64,000 nucleotides of DNA from Acanthaster planci (GCF_001949145.1 NW_019091373.1:1553566-1617565), one strand, 5' to 3'. Shown: positions 1 to 12,022, counted from the stretch's first letter. The notes: generated by a model from the sequence alone, not told the origin. Numbers and translations are program-made.

Positions 1-905
1 ACAAGTTCATGCAGCTTGCCACTTTATTCAGGACCCTGAGCTTACGCCAAGCGTGTGGATTCTCAGACAAAAATGACTTTAAAATAAACCATCGTGAATA
101 CAATCAAGAAATTCTCAAACACGGAACGACCCAGCAACACCCAAAAGTGCACTCTTGTAGTTTATACAACACCTGAATAAATCCCCATCAACGGATTGGT
201 GGGCTGGCGTTTACATGTCATTGACTAATTCGGTTCACTCAACAGTGCAACTCTATTCAAAGTATCAATGAACGACATGTGTGCACAGAACATGTAGGGG
301 CAGTGTGGGATTTTTTTCACAAGGGCAAAGAGTGCTGTACCACACAAGCAGTACCACAGGGAAGGCACAGTTGTGGCTCTTCAAACAGACAAAATTTTAG
401 TCGCGACTGGGAACATGAGAAGTTTGTGTCGCGCTTTTTACGCAAAACTGAGAAAGTAAAACAGCGACTGGTACACGAAGAGGATTTGTTCAGGAGTTGC
501 ATAAGGCCCATAATGTATGCTCCACACTTGTGCAATGGACAGAATAATGCAATGAGGCGACAGACTGAGTGTCCCAGTCCAATGACGTGAAGCCAAGTGG
601 ATTGGAACATTCAATCATGTCACTGAAGGTAATTCTTCCTCACCACAGCACTCTGACATTCATTATCTGTACATCATCCCATTCATACAGGTGCTTGCCT
701 TATTATGTGTAAGAAAACCAGGTAACACAACTCAGGTTGCTCTACATGCATAGAATGCAGTGAGGAGTTTAAGGGAAATTCTCTCTTTAATACTGTGGGT
801 AATTTACATGCTCATTTCTCTTTGCGTAACTTTGATCACACCGCAACCAGGCTTGCTTCATATGCTAAAACTGGGCCAGCAAATTGCAGAGTGTTCCATG
901 GAAGC

Positions 906-911
906 TTTATT
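906..911 (-). terminator. Candidate AMPK beta polyadenylation signal
   Basis: A minus-strand AATAAA about 600 nt downstream of the stop codon. Another lies at 23-28, so the 3' UTR could end near 0.9 kb or near the window edge. No gene is seen in 1-1512, which is probably AMPK beta 3' UTR and flank. Confidence 0.25.
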
Positions 912-1512
912 TCGGCAGACCTGACTTCGAGACATTAAAAAAATTTGCCACCTCTTTTCACAGGATCATATGATCACTTGCTGCCACACAGATTCAGTCG
1001 GACCAAGTGCAAAATACCACCTCTGTTAAGCTCTGACCTGACAGTACTTTTCCCTCTTGTTGACAGACCAAGCTCTGTTACCAATGCAGTGACTGCTGCT
1101 ATAGGATGAGTTACTGAGGGGACCCCCCCAATGCAGAAAAGAGCAACGGTGCTTTGTGCTTGACATTAACCAAGGACCAGCACAAACCTGCAAAGAGGGT
1201 GTCAAGGAGACAACCTTGCAAACCAAAAGAGCTGAATGCAGGTGACCAATGTCTGATGACAGTCGGTCAGAGCTACTGTCCACAGTGGGTTTTCTGCCAA
1301 TGCTTGAATTGTGAGTTACAGGTGCCTAGCATAAGATGAGATTGCAGTGGCCTTGGCCAAATTGTATTTCAACAAACAATATCATCCACTATCATGTACA
1401 CAAAAGGTCCAGAACAGGTGGTCAGTACAGTTTGGAAGTACCCACTGCTAAATACTGTTCTAGCTACATGTATACTCTTTCATAAATCTATACAAACAAC
1501 ACACATCAACAT

Positions 1513-1590
1513 TTATATGGGCTTATACAGAAGTGTGGTGACGTATTTCTTTCTGTAACGATGCGTAGCACTCAACACCATGACACCATC
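1513..1590 (-). CDS. PRKAB: AMPK beta coding exon 7 (C-terminus and stop)
   Basis: Residues 253-277, DGVMVLSATHRYRKKYVTTL then LYKPI and TAA. Acceptor is TTTTTTACACAG. The exon is too short for length-based ORF finding and was located by its conserved peptide. The 3' UTR continues toward lower coordinates. Confidence 0.97.
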   Translation of the reverse strand, partial: DGVMVLSATHRYRKKYVTTLLYKPI

Positions 1591-4500
1591 CTGTGTAAAA
1601 AAAAACACAAACAAAAAGCAATGATTGAAACTGGGGCAAAAATATTACACTATTGACAAACCTCATACTTGGCAATGAGCAAACAGCATCATAGCAAGCA
1701 ACCAATTGCAGTCGGAAATAGAACAGAAAATTCTTATGGTAGGTTTTTGCTCTTGGCTGTTGTGTTACTATCCATTCTGAGTAGAAGAACCTCTTCACTG
1801 GCAAAGAAAAGATAGTGAACAGTTTTTCAACTAGGTTTGAGCATACTCTCAGCCTGCATGCAAAGACTGCACATTCTGATGGAAATTGGCTGCACATTCT
1901 CAGCACGACCTGTGCCAAAGGTCTACGAGCCTGAACACGCATGCTGGGAGTTCCTCTCGAGGGACATCGTTTCTGAGCACAAGTATAAATACACCATCTC
2001 TTGCTCCTGCAGGCAGCCAACAAGCACTGGCCATTGCTTTGGGCTTGTTAGCGTGTGGACACGACCTCCAGTTTACTGAAGCAGGTGTTTTAGCACATGA
2101 CCATCAAGGCTGCAGGTGTATCGGCTAACCCTCATATGCTGAAGTCACTTTTGGGTCAGTTGGTACAAAGATGCACAGCTGTGTCATATTGTGCACTGCA
2201 TCAACTATCCCTCACCAGAATATCAGGTTGCACTTTCGTGCTGTGAAGCATCTGTGCCACACTGTTTCATTTGCATAATTGTGCAATAAACCAACTGCAG
2301 TGAAGAGGACTGCACAAAAGAGCCTGTGTCATTTTGTGCGGGCAACCTGTACATATTTGTGTTCCATGCAGAAGACACATGAAACAGAGTGACTGCTGGC
2401 ATGTGTATATTTGTGCTGTTAAACCAAAAGAAGGTTAACACATGGCTGGTTTGCTCACACAACTTTTAAAACGGAGTTTTGGATGTAGTATTAGTGAAGG
2501 GCAAAACCTATACGTCACCCCGGTGCAAAATTCCATTCAAATGTTAACACAGAGCGACACAACTCAAATTTTCTGTGTTGGCTGGAGGGTGCAATGACTG
2601 ATCCTTTTCAAACAGCAAACCTGACACTTTCACACTGAAGCAGTCCTATATAACATAAACCAAATGTCAGTACCTTTATTGACAATGCGTAGAGATGATT
2701 CAACATCACATGATTTGGTTCAGGTAGAAGGGTTGGCTCGTACTGAAACACAAACACAACCACAAATTCACGGTCATTAACCTTCCACAAAGGCCATTTT
2801 GACCCACTTTACTGGAAATTCTTAAATAAACTACATGATAGCGGCCCATTTGCAGAGATGAGCTGTAATTAAATGCAGTGATAGCAACCAATAGGAAGCA
2901 TGAGACTTTTCTACACAAAAAACCGGATCACCAAGAACTGACTTTCCACAATAATGGCACCTACGGTCTGACAAGAAGAGTCCAAGGCACGAGGAGACAC
3001 CACCCATACATGCCAGACAATCTGTGACATCCAACCTAACAAGACCACCGACATGTACAGGCCTGAATCAGCACCAGGTTAAACAAAAACAACAATGGTC
3101 AGGCTTGTAAACGCTGCCATTGCCCGACCATGTGGTTTGTTTCTCTTCAAGAATACACACTGCCCAATATGAAACCACCGTGCTCAATACAGCTGAATAG
3201 TCAGCCGTTCAAATGGCCATTGGTGCTACATCTGGGTAGATGCAATTAGCTTTACTGAAACCATTAATACACCACCACTTCTGACAGCAATTGGTGTCTA
3301 ACTTTGAAGCACCCTTTTGATAAAACCTTCATCCATCACTTACACACGCAAAGAAATTCAATGAAATTATAAAACCACACATCCCATGTTTTGCAAAATT
3401 TACTCTCCCTTTCCAACGCAGGCCACAACTGAATAGACCACTCGCTCACGGGGTCAAACACAGCTCTCTCCCACTTCTCAAATTTGAGTTGAGTTTTTTT
3501 TTACACAAATGGCTATCAGTGGGCCTACCTGTGCCCCAACATCTTTGTTGAGTAAGACATTGAGTAGGTGAGGTGGTAGGAAGGGTGGGCCGCTGGCATT
3601 GGTTTGCATCTCCCTGGTAGGGATCTCCTGACCGTAGCTGCCGGGCGGGGAACCAGACAAGTCTGTACCAAAGAAATGAGAAAGGAAAAAATCCAAAACA
3701 TGGGTTACGACTGTATTTCCAAGTTGACAGCAGTGGTTTTTGGGGGGGCTTGGCGTTTAGTTTGAGAGTTGGGCCTTGTTTTGGCACGGTCAGTTGGGTT
3801 GGGTTGGTTCGAGTTGGGTTGGGTTGAGTTGGGTTGTTTCACCTTGGGTTGGGTTGGGTTGAGTTTGGTTGAGTGCAGTTAGGTTGGTTCGGGTTGGGTT
3901 GGATTGGTCTGAGTTGGAATTGGATAGGAGTTAGGATTGGGGGGGGTATGGTTGGACGAGGGTTGGGTTGGGGTGTGGTGAGGGTCGGACTCCAGCACGA
4001 CCCCCACCTGACTTGACTTCAGCTTGGTTTGTTTGAGCATGATTACTGCATCACAATAGTACAATAAAGATTCTACAGATTCATATCCTGAAAGTACCCA
4101 CACCAAAGCCAAAGGCAAAATCCAGAAATATTCCAGAGTGGAAGTTGCTTTTTTGGGGTGATATGGGAGGTACACTTCTCTAATACAAGTATTCTCCATA
4201 CTGCTCAGGCTTTTCATGAATCAAGGCTTCTTTGGAAAGTGCTTGTGAAGGAATCAAATTGTAATGGAAAGAACACCTCCCGGCAGTAAGCCCCCAGAAT
4301 GAGCCTTCTTGGCATACTCACTTCTTTGCTTTGTGCCGCTTGTTGACGAATCTATTGCTAGTGCGTCAAATACCTCAAAGTCTGTTTTTGACACCTTGAG
4401 AACATTGTTGATGGCACCAAATTCATTAGCTTTGGTTGGCTAAATGAGAAAAACAGAACACCAATATTCTTGTAACATTTGAAAAATGGCTCATGTTCCA

Positions 4501-7500
4501 AAATTCATATTTCAATTATACTGACAAGTCTTAACTGCTAAGATTAAAATCACAAGTGCTTGCTATGCTAACTAGCTGAAGGGACTTATCAAATTCTGAT
4601 CTATTTCTCGGTCTGCTAACTAGAGTCCACTGTCAGGAGCATCCCCTCAACAGTCAGCCATTTGAACTTTAAAGTGCCAAATGACCTGAAAAAGATGCAC
4701 ATATCACTCACTGCATATTCCAAAAGTAATTTAGAACATTGTTTGAAAGAGACAGAAACTGACAAATATATGTAGTGTCCATATATACAGAGAGAGAGAA
4801 TCAACCAAAGGATCAAGGAGAAAAGCAGATATTGGCAGCAGGTGTGGTGACTGTAACCACATCTTAAATAGTCTTCCTGCAAAAAAATTCAACTGGGTGT
4901 CAGAATCTACTCTTTCAGTTTTCAACTTAAAAAAACAAACAAACCTTGTTTCTACATCAATACGTGGGATTTTGGTCAAGAAGTGACAATAAAAAAAAGT
5001 TCATGCTATAGTACGGGCAATAATGAACTACCCTGTACCAAAACCTTGGCACTTTTTCAGTGTTTTTTGTCTGACCTGTTTGGGATTATGCTGCCACTGG
5101 CCATCCACATAGTACTTGTATTGGTAGTCACCCTCAGGCAGCTCTAATATGGTAGTAAAATCTCCATGACTGTAATAAACGAGCCCCAAAGCAAAAACAA
5201 AAACAAATGCTAGAGCACAAGTATATCAACGATTGAAAGTAGAAGCATCAGACGGCATCGTTTGTTAAAATGGTTTGCCTGCCCAGTGTAACAAGATCCG
5301 ACAGGTCAACTCTCCCCAGGACCAAACAGCCTCAGAGTGGTTGTGGTTGCCAGCCACCACAAGATCCAACAGTGACATTATTCAATATGACCAGCCCCCA
5401 TTGTCTCAACACAGTTAGTTTGTTCGGCTGCTGTTGATGGCCAAGTGAATCAGACTTCTTCACCTGATGCACCTTGCTGTGTCAGGCAGGGTAAGGGCCA
5501 TTCTGGCATTTTATAATCAGATTGAAAGTTGGTCCTACCTTTTAGTCAGTGGTATTTTGGAAGTCCATTGGTTGAACGAGCCTGATATGAAGACGTTCTT
5601 CCCGCCTCCTTCCCATTTGAAGACCACCGGGCTGTGTTTGTTCTCCATGCCCGGTGACTCCATCATTTTCACTCTCATTCTCTGATCTGGTAGCTCCGAT
5701 TGTCGATTCAGCATTTCCTGAATGTATGATTACATGAACACACAAACAACTGATGGGCCATTCTGTATGAATGGATTTGTCCACTGGAAGTGACTGGACA
5801 AATGGAATTCATTTGAGCGTAGGCAATATCGTGAAGAAAAAAACAGTGCTGGTTATGGGATCTTGCTCTTTTGGCAAAATTCACACTGTCAGGGCTTCAT
5901 TTTAAAGGAGCATGATTGCGCTCGCGCTCCTCTGCGCTCCTTAATGTTTTCCAAGGAGAGCAAAAAATAGCGCTCCTTAAAAATTTTAGGAGTGCATGTT
6001 TTTTCAAACCAGCAAATGTTGATTTATGAGTCCAAAGATTAAATGTATTAAAACACAAGGGCTGGTGATCAAAGTCTTTGAGTTGTGTGCGTGTGCTTGA
6101 TGAATCCCGCATCGCAACACACAAACGTGATAGCGCATGTGGGTGGGCCTAGTGCGCGTGTGCGAGCCAATGGAATTCCATGCATGCACGTGGCCGCGCC
6201 GGGCCGACCTCTCTCCCAGAACAGGTCGTGTTCAGGCACTACGTTCTCGGCCGTTTGTGAACAGCAGAAGTGAGTTTGTGAAAAACCCTGTAGTGGCTGG
6301 AGATGGTGTGTGATCCTGTTGCGTGTTCGCGTGGTTCGAGCGTGAGAACAACGTTCGCTTGTCGGGAACAGAAAATATGCCACAGGAAAGAAAAAAGTCT
6401 CTGGTGGGTAATGTGCCCGGTGTTCTATACGAAAATGCACTGGTCGAAGTAGTATTGTGAGCGCAGGAAGGGATGATGAATACAATCTGCAGTGGACGTA
6501 CAATACGTTTTAAAATACCAAAAGAAAGGATGCACATGCGCAATAAGTTCAGAGCCCCTGTAGCGGCGAAATGGATTGTTGGGTGAGCGAGGAGACTAGT
6601 CAAATATGCACCCACGTCCACAAAACCAATGTTCAATGAAAGACTACATGACGGACCCACATGCACGCCCGCGAACATGCAGTAGATGCCGTGGATCGAG
6701 CGAGTTCAAACGGGAGTGACATTGGAGGTGGATTTTCGATAAAATTTTCTGCAAATACGTTAACCATGGACATGTTTACCGATTCATAACCACTGCGTTG
6801 ACTGATTTTTGGCATAAGGGACATTTGGACGAAATTTTAGCAAGCTCCATCAGGTAAAAAAAAATGAATAAGATTGTAGAAATCCATACATTAATTTTTC
6901 ATTATTCTCTTCGGTTTATTAGAAAATGGGTGCATCAGTCTAAGTCACAGGCTGAATTTATCTTGGAGCCCTCTAAGACTTATCATTCCTAATCACAATC
7001 CAAACTCCATTGCATCACATGTTGTCTGAATATATGAAGTGAGAAGAGAGATGGTTTAACTGATTAAAGTTAACTCATTGAACTCAGTAAAAGAAGTTAA
7101 ATTGCATTAATTTTATTGAGTATATTTACATTAACTTGGTTTTTGTTAGTGAGAGCAAATTGCTGCCCTTAACACACTTTGTTGATTTAAGGAGAGCAAT
7201 TTTTAATCGCTCTCCTTAAATCAACAAAGTGAATTACGGAGAGCGATTTTTAGCTCTCCTCGTATTTATTAAAATGAAGCCCTGCACTGTCCTAACCTGC
7301 AACAACTGACTGAATGTTCACTACCACCACGCCTGGATCGGAACACACAATGTTCAAAGCAACTCAATGCTGTTGGGCAAGAATTCCCTAAAGCGATTTC
7401 AGATGGTACGTGGTAGTGACCATGCGAGCCAGTTTATATCCATAGTTCATTCATAATATGATAGAGAGTTTGTTTGATTTTTTTTCTTTTTCATGGAACT

Positions 7501-8578
7501 CTGGAACTGATTCTCAATGAAGCTGTGATTCTTGGTTGGGAAAAAAAATCAATGCTGCAATGGCTGAATTGCCCTAAGTATTATCAAAACCTCACCGCAT
7601 CACCAGTGTGGCTCAATTGCTAAACAGAAAATGAGTGGTGTATGCATTTGCAGGTGGTACTGAAGTCAGGTACCCCTTCTAAAGTAAGACACAGCGTACC
7701 CAGGTATCCATACAAGAAACCAAACCCTAAAATTCAAAGAAAAAAGTTTAGCCCCCCCCCACCAAGTCTTTTGTCTCTGGTCAGCACATGCATCAATTTC
7801 AAGCATGCACGTCAGTCTTTTTTTCTCTGTAAGAGCTGCAACAGCGCCCTCTACTGCCGCCTCCTGAGTATTTTGTGGGCAGCTTGATCTTTTACTCAGG
7901 GTGATAGATCCTTATGAGACTTGTGTCTGCAATCGTCCGAACGCCGCATCAATTCCAGACCCAGAGACATACTATTGGGGGGGGGGCTTATGTGAAATGC
8001 ACTCCAACTGACAATTTGGGTCTTGCCTGAAAAAGTCACAAATAACCTTTGCGAACAAAAGTCTCTCATTTGATCTAAATGTACATGCAGCCTGATTTTG
8101 CTTTAAATTTCCCAAAAAGAACATTTCAAATTAGTTTTCTCATAGTCTACAAATAATCTGTAAATTTGTAATGAGTACCTGGTCTCAAATTAGAGCGGTC
8201 ATATACTTGAATACCAGACTGATGCACATCCAATGAGAATATCTTACGTGCTAAGAAAACAGGTGTGAACCACTTACAAGAAAAACAAAAATGCATGATA
8301 CTGTGGCTGGTAAGCTGCTTTTTGAAAGCAAATATTTTGCATGCTTAGAAACATTCTGTTTATCAGCTAGGTGGAATTAACCCCAGGGAGATAACATACA
8401 TGTACAGTACATGTACCTTCAAGGTTCCTGGAGGCAAGTCCAAGCTATCGTCCATGGATGCCTGCTGGAGTATGCCACCCTTGCCGTGGACAAAGTCAAA
8501 AGTGCTGGGCGTCTCCTTTGTCGGCGACAGGGGTCCCCCAGGGTCCTTCCCTTCTCTCTTGCCACCAGTGTTTCCCAT
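1513..8578 (-). CDS. PRKAB: AMP-activated protein kinase beta subunit (complete, 7 coding exons)
   Basis: Regulatory beta subunit of the AMPK heterotrimer, which bridges the alpha kinase and gamma nucleotide sensor and binds glycogen. Coding exons, in order: 8417-8578, 5539-5717, 5076-5169, 4322-4439, 3529-3662, 2674-2742, 1513-1590. All junctions are GT/AG with matching phases, giving 834 nt and 277 aa; human beta subunits are about 270 aa. It starts MGNT, a myristoylation-type N-terminus. The carbohydrate-binding module (about residues 85-160) keeps the equivalents of human W100, K126, W133 and N150 (here W105, K132, W139, N156) and of Ser108 (S114). The C-terminal alpha/gamma-binding domain (about 186-277) ends in LLYKPI, as in animal beta subunits. 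The symbol is generic because beta1 and beta2 are vertebrate duplicates. I inferred the exons by eye; no transcript was used. Confidence 0.96.
2674..2742 (-). CDS. PRKAB: AMPK beta coding exon 6
   Basis: Residues 230-252, including LLPEPNHVMLNHLYALSIK, essentially invariant in animal AMPK beta and part of the gamma-contacting beta sheet. Acceptor GTTTCAG, donor AAAG|GTACTG, phase 0 at both ends. Confidence 0.97.
3529..3662 (-). CDS. PRKAB: AMPK beta coding exon 5 (start of C-terminal domain)
   Basis: Residues 185-229. LSGSPPGSYGQEIP matches the SSSPPGPY.QEIP start of the C-terminal domain, and PPFLPPHLLNVLLNKD matches the PPHLLQVILNKD helix. Acceptor TTTGGTACAG, donor CAG|GTAGGC, phase 0. 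Confidence 0.96.
3792..3985 (+). repeat. Degenerate GTTGG satellite in AMPK beta intron
   Basis: About 190 bp of near-continuous GGGTT/GGGTTGGTT units on the plus strand (CAACC on the transcribed strand), between AMPK coding exons 5 and 4. The regular G-runs could form G-quadruplexes. It is not the TTAGGG telomere unit. Confidence 0.85.
4322..4439 (-). CDS. PRKAB: AMPK beta coding exon 4 (end of module and linker)
   Basis: Residues 146-184. It contains EFGAINNVLKVSKTDFEVFD, the family's conserved segment after the binding module; N156 aligns with human N150. The donor GTGAGT follows one base of codon 185. Confidence 0.95.
5076..5169 (-). CDS. PRKAB: AMPK beta coding exon 3 (carbohydrate-binding module core)
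   Basis: Completes S114 (the human Ser108 equivalent) and encodes residues 115-145, HGDFTTILELPEGDYQYKYY followed by VDGQWQHNPKQ. K132 and W139 match the human glycogen-binding Lys126 and Trp133. The donor is CAG|GTCAGA, phase 0. Confidence 0.97.
5539..5717 (-). CDS. PRKAB: AMPK beta coding exon 2 (start of carbohydrate-binding module)
   Basis: Residues 55-113 plus two bases of codon 114. It contains VVFKWEGGGKNVFISGSFNQ followed by W105, the first glycogen-contact tryptophan (human W100). The exon ends AAAAG|GTAGGA, so the following serine codon is completed by the next exon. Confidence 0.96.
5890..7284. mobile_element. Non-autonomous DNA transposon with terminal inverted repeats
   Basis: The two ends are perfect 16-bp inverted repeats starting CAGGGCTTCATTTTAA. 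Flanking them is a direct repeat CACTGT (5884-5889 and 7285-7290), which looks like a target-site duplication. Just inside both ends are palindromic clusters of GGAGAGC/GCTCTCC. No transposase-like frame is present, so it would be mobilised in trans. The CAGGG terminus recalls hAT elements, but hATs usually make 8-bp duplications, so the superfamily is open. It sits in AMPK beta intron 1. Confidence 0.8.
8417..8578 (-). CDS. PRKAB: AMPK beta coding exon 1 (N-terminus)
   Basis: Residues 1-54, starting MGNTGGKREG and ending PPGTLK at an AAG|GTACAT donor, phase 0. Gly2 is positioned for N-myristoylation after Met removal. The segment between the MGNT start and the binding module is poorly conserved in the family, as here. 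A TTTTACAG acceptor lies 25 nt upstream of the ATG (exon would begin at 8603), so the 5' UTR is probably interrupted by an intron. Confidence 0.93.
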
Positions 8579-9195
8579 GTTGCCTTCAAGCTGTCAGTGT
8601 TCCCTGTAAAATAATAACCGTTCTGGTGGTAGAAATGAATTAAGGGAGTTGGGAAATCGGGTGAAAATATTGAGGGAAACGAAATAATACAATGAAAAGG
8701 TGTTTTAGATCCAAATAGCTAGCACCAGATTGATGAAAGACAGTTACAGAAAACAAAATAAAATCAGGGCAACATCACTTGCAAAGTTTCATATTAGGCA
8801 AAAAGGGCTTGAATATGCAGTGTTTTAAGGATTTGCTTCAACATTTTGAACTGAAAGTGAAGCCAAGTGATTCAAACTCAGAGCGAAAGCATATCTGCAA
8901 TGGTTCATGGCCAATATACAACTGGGCTGTTTTCATACCAGTTTTGAGTGATTTTTGAGTCATGGTCAGTTGAATAAATTGATCTTCCATGTCCAGTCAT
9001 TCTCCTAATTTTATGCTCTACCCCTCCCCTTCTCATTTTTTTTTTGCAATCTCAGCCAAATCTAAAAACAAAAAAAATCAAAAGCATATCGCTACAGACT
9101 CATGGCCCAATTGACATGATCAATTATTACATGGCCAGCAATATTTTCACGGGAGGCAACACCCAATGGTTACTGATTCAATATCAAATGTTTCA

Positions 9196-9268
9196 GCCCA
9201 ACTAAAGTTGGGCATGCCCAACTGTGCCCACGAAGTTGGATCTGCATGGGCACAGGACACAGTTGGGA
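9196..9268. repeat. Short CCCAAC/GTTGGG foldback repeat
   Basis: Contains GCCCAACTAAAGTTGGGC and, next to it, GCCCAACTGTGCCCA facing TGGGCAC...AGTTGGGA. The words match those in the larger inverted repeat at 10237-10951, so this is probably a shorter relative. Confidence 0.5.
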
Positions 9269-10236
9269 CGGTGGTTACAACTGAGAAGTCGTAACCACAT
9301 GGATAAACAATGATAAATGGAACATCATACATGAAAATATCCAGCACCATTGACTACAGGCTCATGACATATGGAGGTCTGCAATGAAGCGCTGGAAAAG
9401 CTGCGCTATCAAAAATGGCTGTTTGCTCTTTTTGAATATTTTATCATACCAATATCACTGAATGTAGATCATGTAGGGATGCGTGTGGGTTTAAGACTTT
9501 TTTCAGTAACAAGTCTGGTATCATTGGAAAGAGCAACTAAAGAGAAGTTTATTGGTGCATAAATCATCTTTATAGCTTTTACTACAGAGGAGTTATGACT
9601 GTTTGAAGTAAACTGGTACATGTAAGGGTACATGTGTTTGTGGCTTCATTTGCATTCACATTTACATATACATGTATCTCAGTTGAATTAAGTAAAACTG
9701 GCACGCTTTTCTTGAAGGATTCCTAAGTTACTATCACTAAAGAAATGAACTGTAAATGCAGCCTACAAATAGCCATATTTTATGGATTTCAAAACTAAAC
9801 CCCTGCAGAAGTATAATGTAGATGTACATGTACATCTGTACTGTCATGCAAACTTGAAATTAGCCTGGGAACAGTTTGGAGCACATTTCTAATCGTACAA
9901 ACACAAAACCAAAAATGTGAAGGAGTTTTACAACCTGCTGCTCTTGCTCAGTAGGAATATTTAATTTGATCAAAAAAATAACATGAATAAAGGAAAGAAT
10001 TTTTACATGTAACTTGTCTGATTGAGAAATTGGGCAGTGAAATCAATCATGTCAATACAGTCATTTCCAAGGATCCTGGAAAGTATTCAGTCGGAAAACA
10101 GCTCAAATAATCTTCAAAGTCCAGTTAAATGTGGTCAGTACTCCAACTTGTGTGCAGGAGATACAAAAAAAACAATAATTTTCAAAATCTAAGTTTGTAA
10201 TTAGGACTTATAGGACCAACGAAAGTCAAGACGACT

Positions 10237-10951
10237 CTTTTCCTAGTTCCGTATCGGTTTAACCAGTTCTTTGCTCATAAAAGTAATCTAACAACAAATC
10301 CATTTTTCAGCCAGAACCACAGTAACAAGCTGATTTTCTAATGAATTTTTAATTTAGTGAAACTTCGTTCACATACATGTGCAAGTACATATACCAGAAT
10401 TCCAGTGAATTAAAAAAGAGAATTTGCGTAACTTTGAATTGACTTTTTTAGCTGCACAATGAGCTCCTAATGATACTCTTATGCCCCAACTATAGCATAA
10501 GTCCCAACTATAGCTGGGACAGTCCCAACTGTAGTGCTGTAGTTGAGCTGGCCCAACTATTGTTGACCAAATGTCTGTGGGAAATGTCTCAACACTATCT
10601 AAGTCAATGTGTCTCACATTTGACACAATTCAGCTAAAATGTGGCACTTCATCTGTTCATCTAGCCTTATGACCCATGACGTGACATTTGTAAACAAAAT
10701 TACTTTGACACATGTTGGGCACATCATGCACCCGTGACCTCTCTGCAGTAGTTGGGCCGGCCCAACTGTAGCACTCTAGTTGGGACGCGCCCAACTATAG
10801 TTGGGACTGATACCATAGTTGGGGCGTAACAATACTATACCCAAGCTGCACAGTGAACCCACTGCATCACATTCAAATCAGTTACGCATGTGTAGTGCGC
10901 ATGTGAATGTACTTGCAAGTATTGCATGCACGATCCGAAACTAGGAAAAGT
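10237..10951. mobile_element. MITE-like element with long degenerate inverted arms
   Basis: The arms match inward from both ends: TTTTCCTAGTT near 10240 and, inverted, near 10945; GCAAGTACAT near 10381 and 10911; GCGTAAC near 10427 and 10882. The best conserved inner part is about 75 bp, starting TTATGCCCCAACTATAG at 10479 and TTACGCCCCAACTATGG (inverted) at 10829. The unit CCCAACTATAG occurs several times per arm. No coding sequence. A single-stranded copy could fold into a long hairpin. Confidence 0.65.
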
Positions 10952-11620
10952 CCGTTCAGCTTTTGGCTAATGTTTGAAAAATGGAGACTTCAAACGTCAT
11001 TTTGATGTGATGAATATTCAATGCGAGAGTTTATATGGCTGTGGAGTATGAAAAATATTTGGAATCACATGTATTGAGCAATGTTTTCCCCCCCCCCCGA
11101 TTATGGCAAAGCATCTAAGTATGTCAAAATGGGAGTTGGAAATCTGGCATCAATTCCTCTTCCAGAGATTTTCTCAAGACAAAATTTTTTACAGGAAAGT
11201 TATATTTTACAATTGTGCAGCCCAAATCAATTCTAACATAAAATATACAAGTTTTTCTACCAGAGCCTGGCTCCTCAACAGTGCTTACGGTGCTTAGGTC
11301 ATGGTTTAGAGGAAACGAACCAAAGAAGTCCCACTGTCCATTTTCAAACCCTCATTATTTAACTCATTAACTTTCCTTTCCTAACTTTCCTTAACAATCC
11401 ACGATTTTATACGATTTTATACCCAGCCAGAAATGAGACCGAAGAAGACAGAACCTGTGTGTGTAGCAGTGCTACATGCTACACAGAATGTTTAGTCAGG
11501 TGATATGCAATAGGATATAGGTACAGCCGATCGGACGGTCTAAGAACCAGACCTTCAAAGTGCATACTAATGCAAGACGAAGACGCAAGAAAAGTAAGGG
11601 GCCGCGGCGTGTAGCAAAAA

Positions 11621-12022
11621 GTGCTACACCATAGACTTGTGCACAAGTACCCGCTGTTACTCAGTGCCACACATGAGTCAGACATGTCAAGGAAAACGTG
11701 CAATCAAGTTTCGCAGGTGTTCTCTTCTGTTCTACGCGTATGCAGATATGTGCTGCTTTCACAGCGTACCTGTGAACTTCTGGTCATCAATGCGCATGCT
11801 CAGTTCTGCAGCAGTGTAGCGGTACTACAAGGAAGACCGTGTGGATTCGCCCGTACATTTTTGGCTGCATATGCAAACCTGAACAATATATCACGTGCTA
11901 CAATCAAGATGGCGGCCTCCATGTCACAGTTGTTGCCTTGCATTTGCCTTGATGAGGCCCTAAAGTCATTTTCCCTCATAAAAACTCATATAGGCCTATA
12001 TGACATAAGTTTACAAAATTAA
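11621..12022 (+). other. Uncertain open frame with YY1-like start motif
   Basis: At 11906-11916 is AAGATGGCGGC, the sequence of the YY1 core-promoter element. Its ATG (11909) opens a 37-codon frame, MAASMSQLLPCICLDEALKS and onward, to a stop ending at 12022. The longer frame from 11621 has no recognised domain. It could be the first exon of an unseen gene, a promoter element, or chance. No convincing donor site follows. Confidence 0.15.

Noticed and set aside
11040-11100. Poly-C run and other homopolymers (also 7979-7987, 53165-53172, 54396-54407, 54472-54481)
   Set aside because: Simple homopolymers with no added structure; not worth separate entries.
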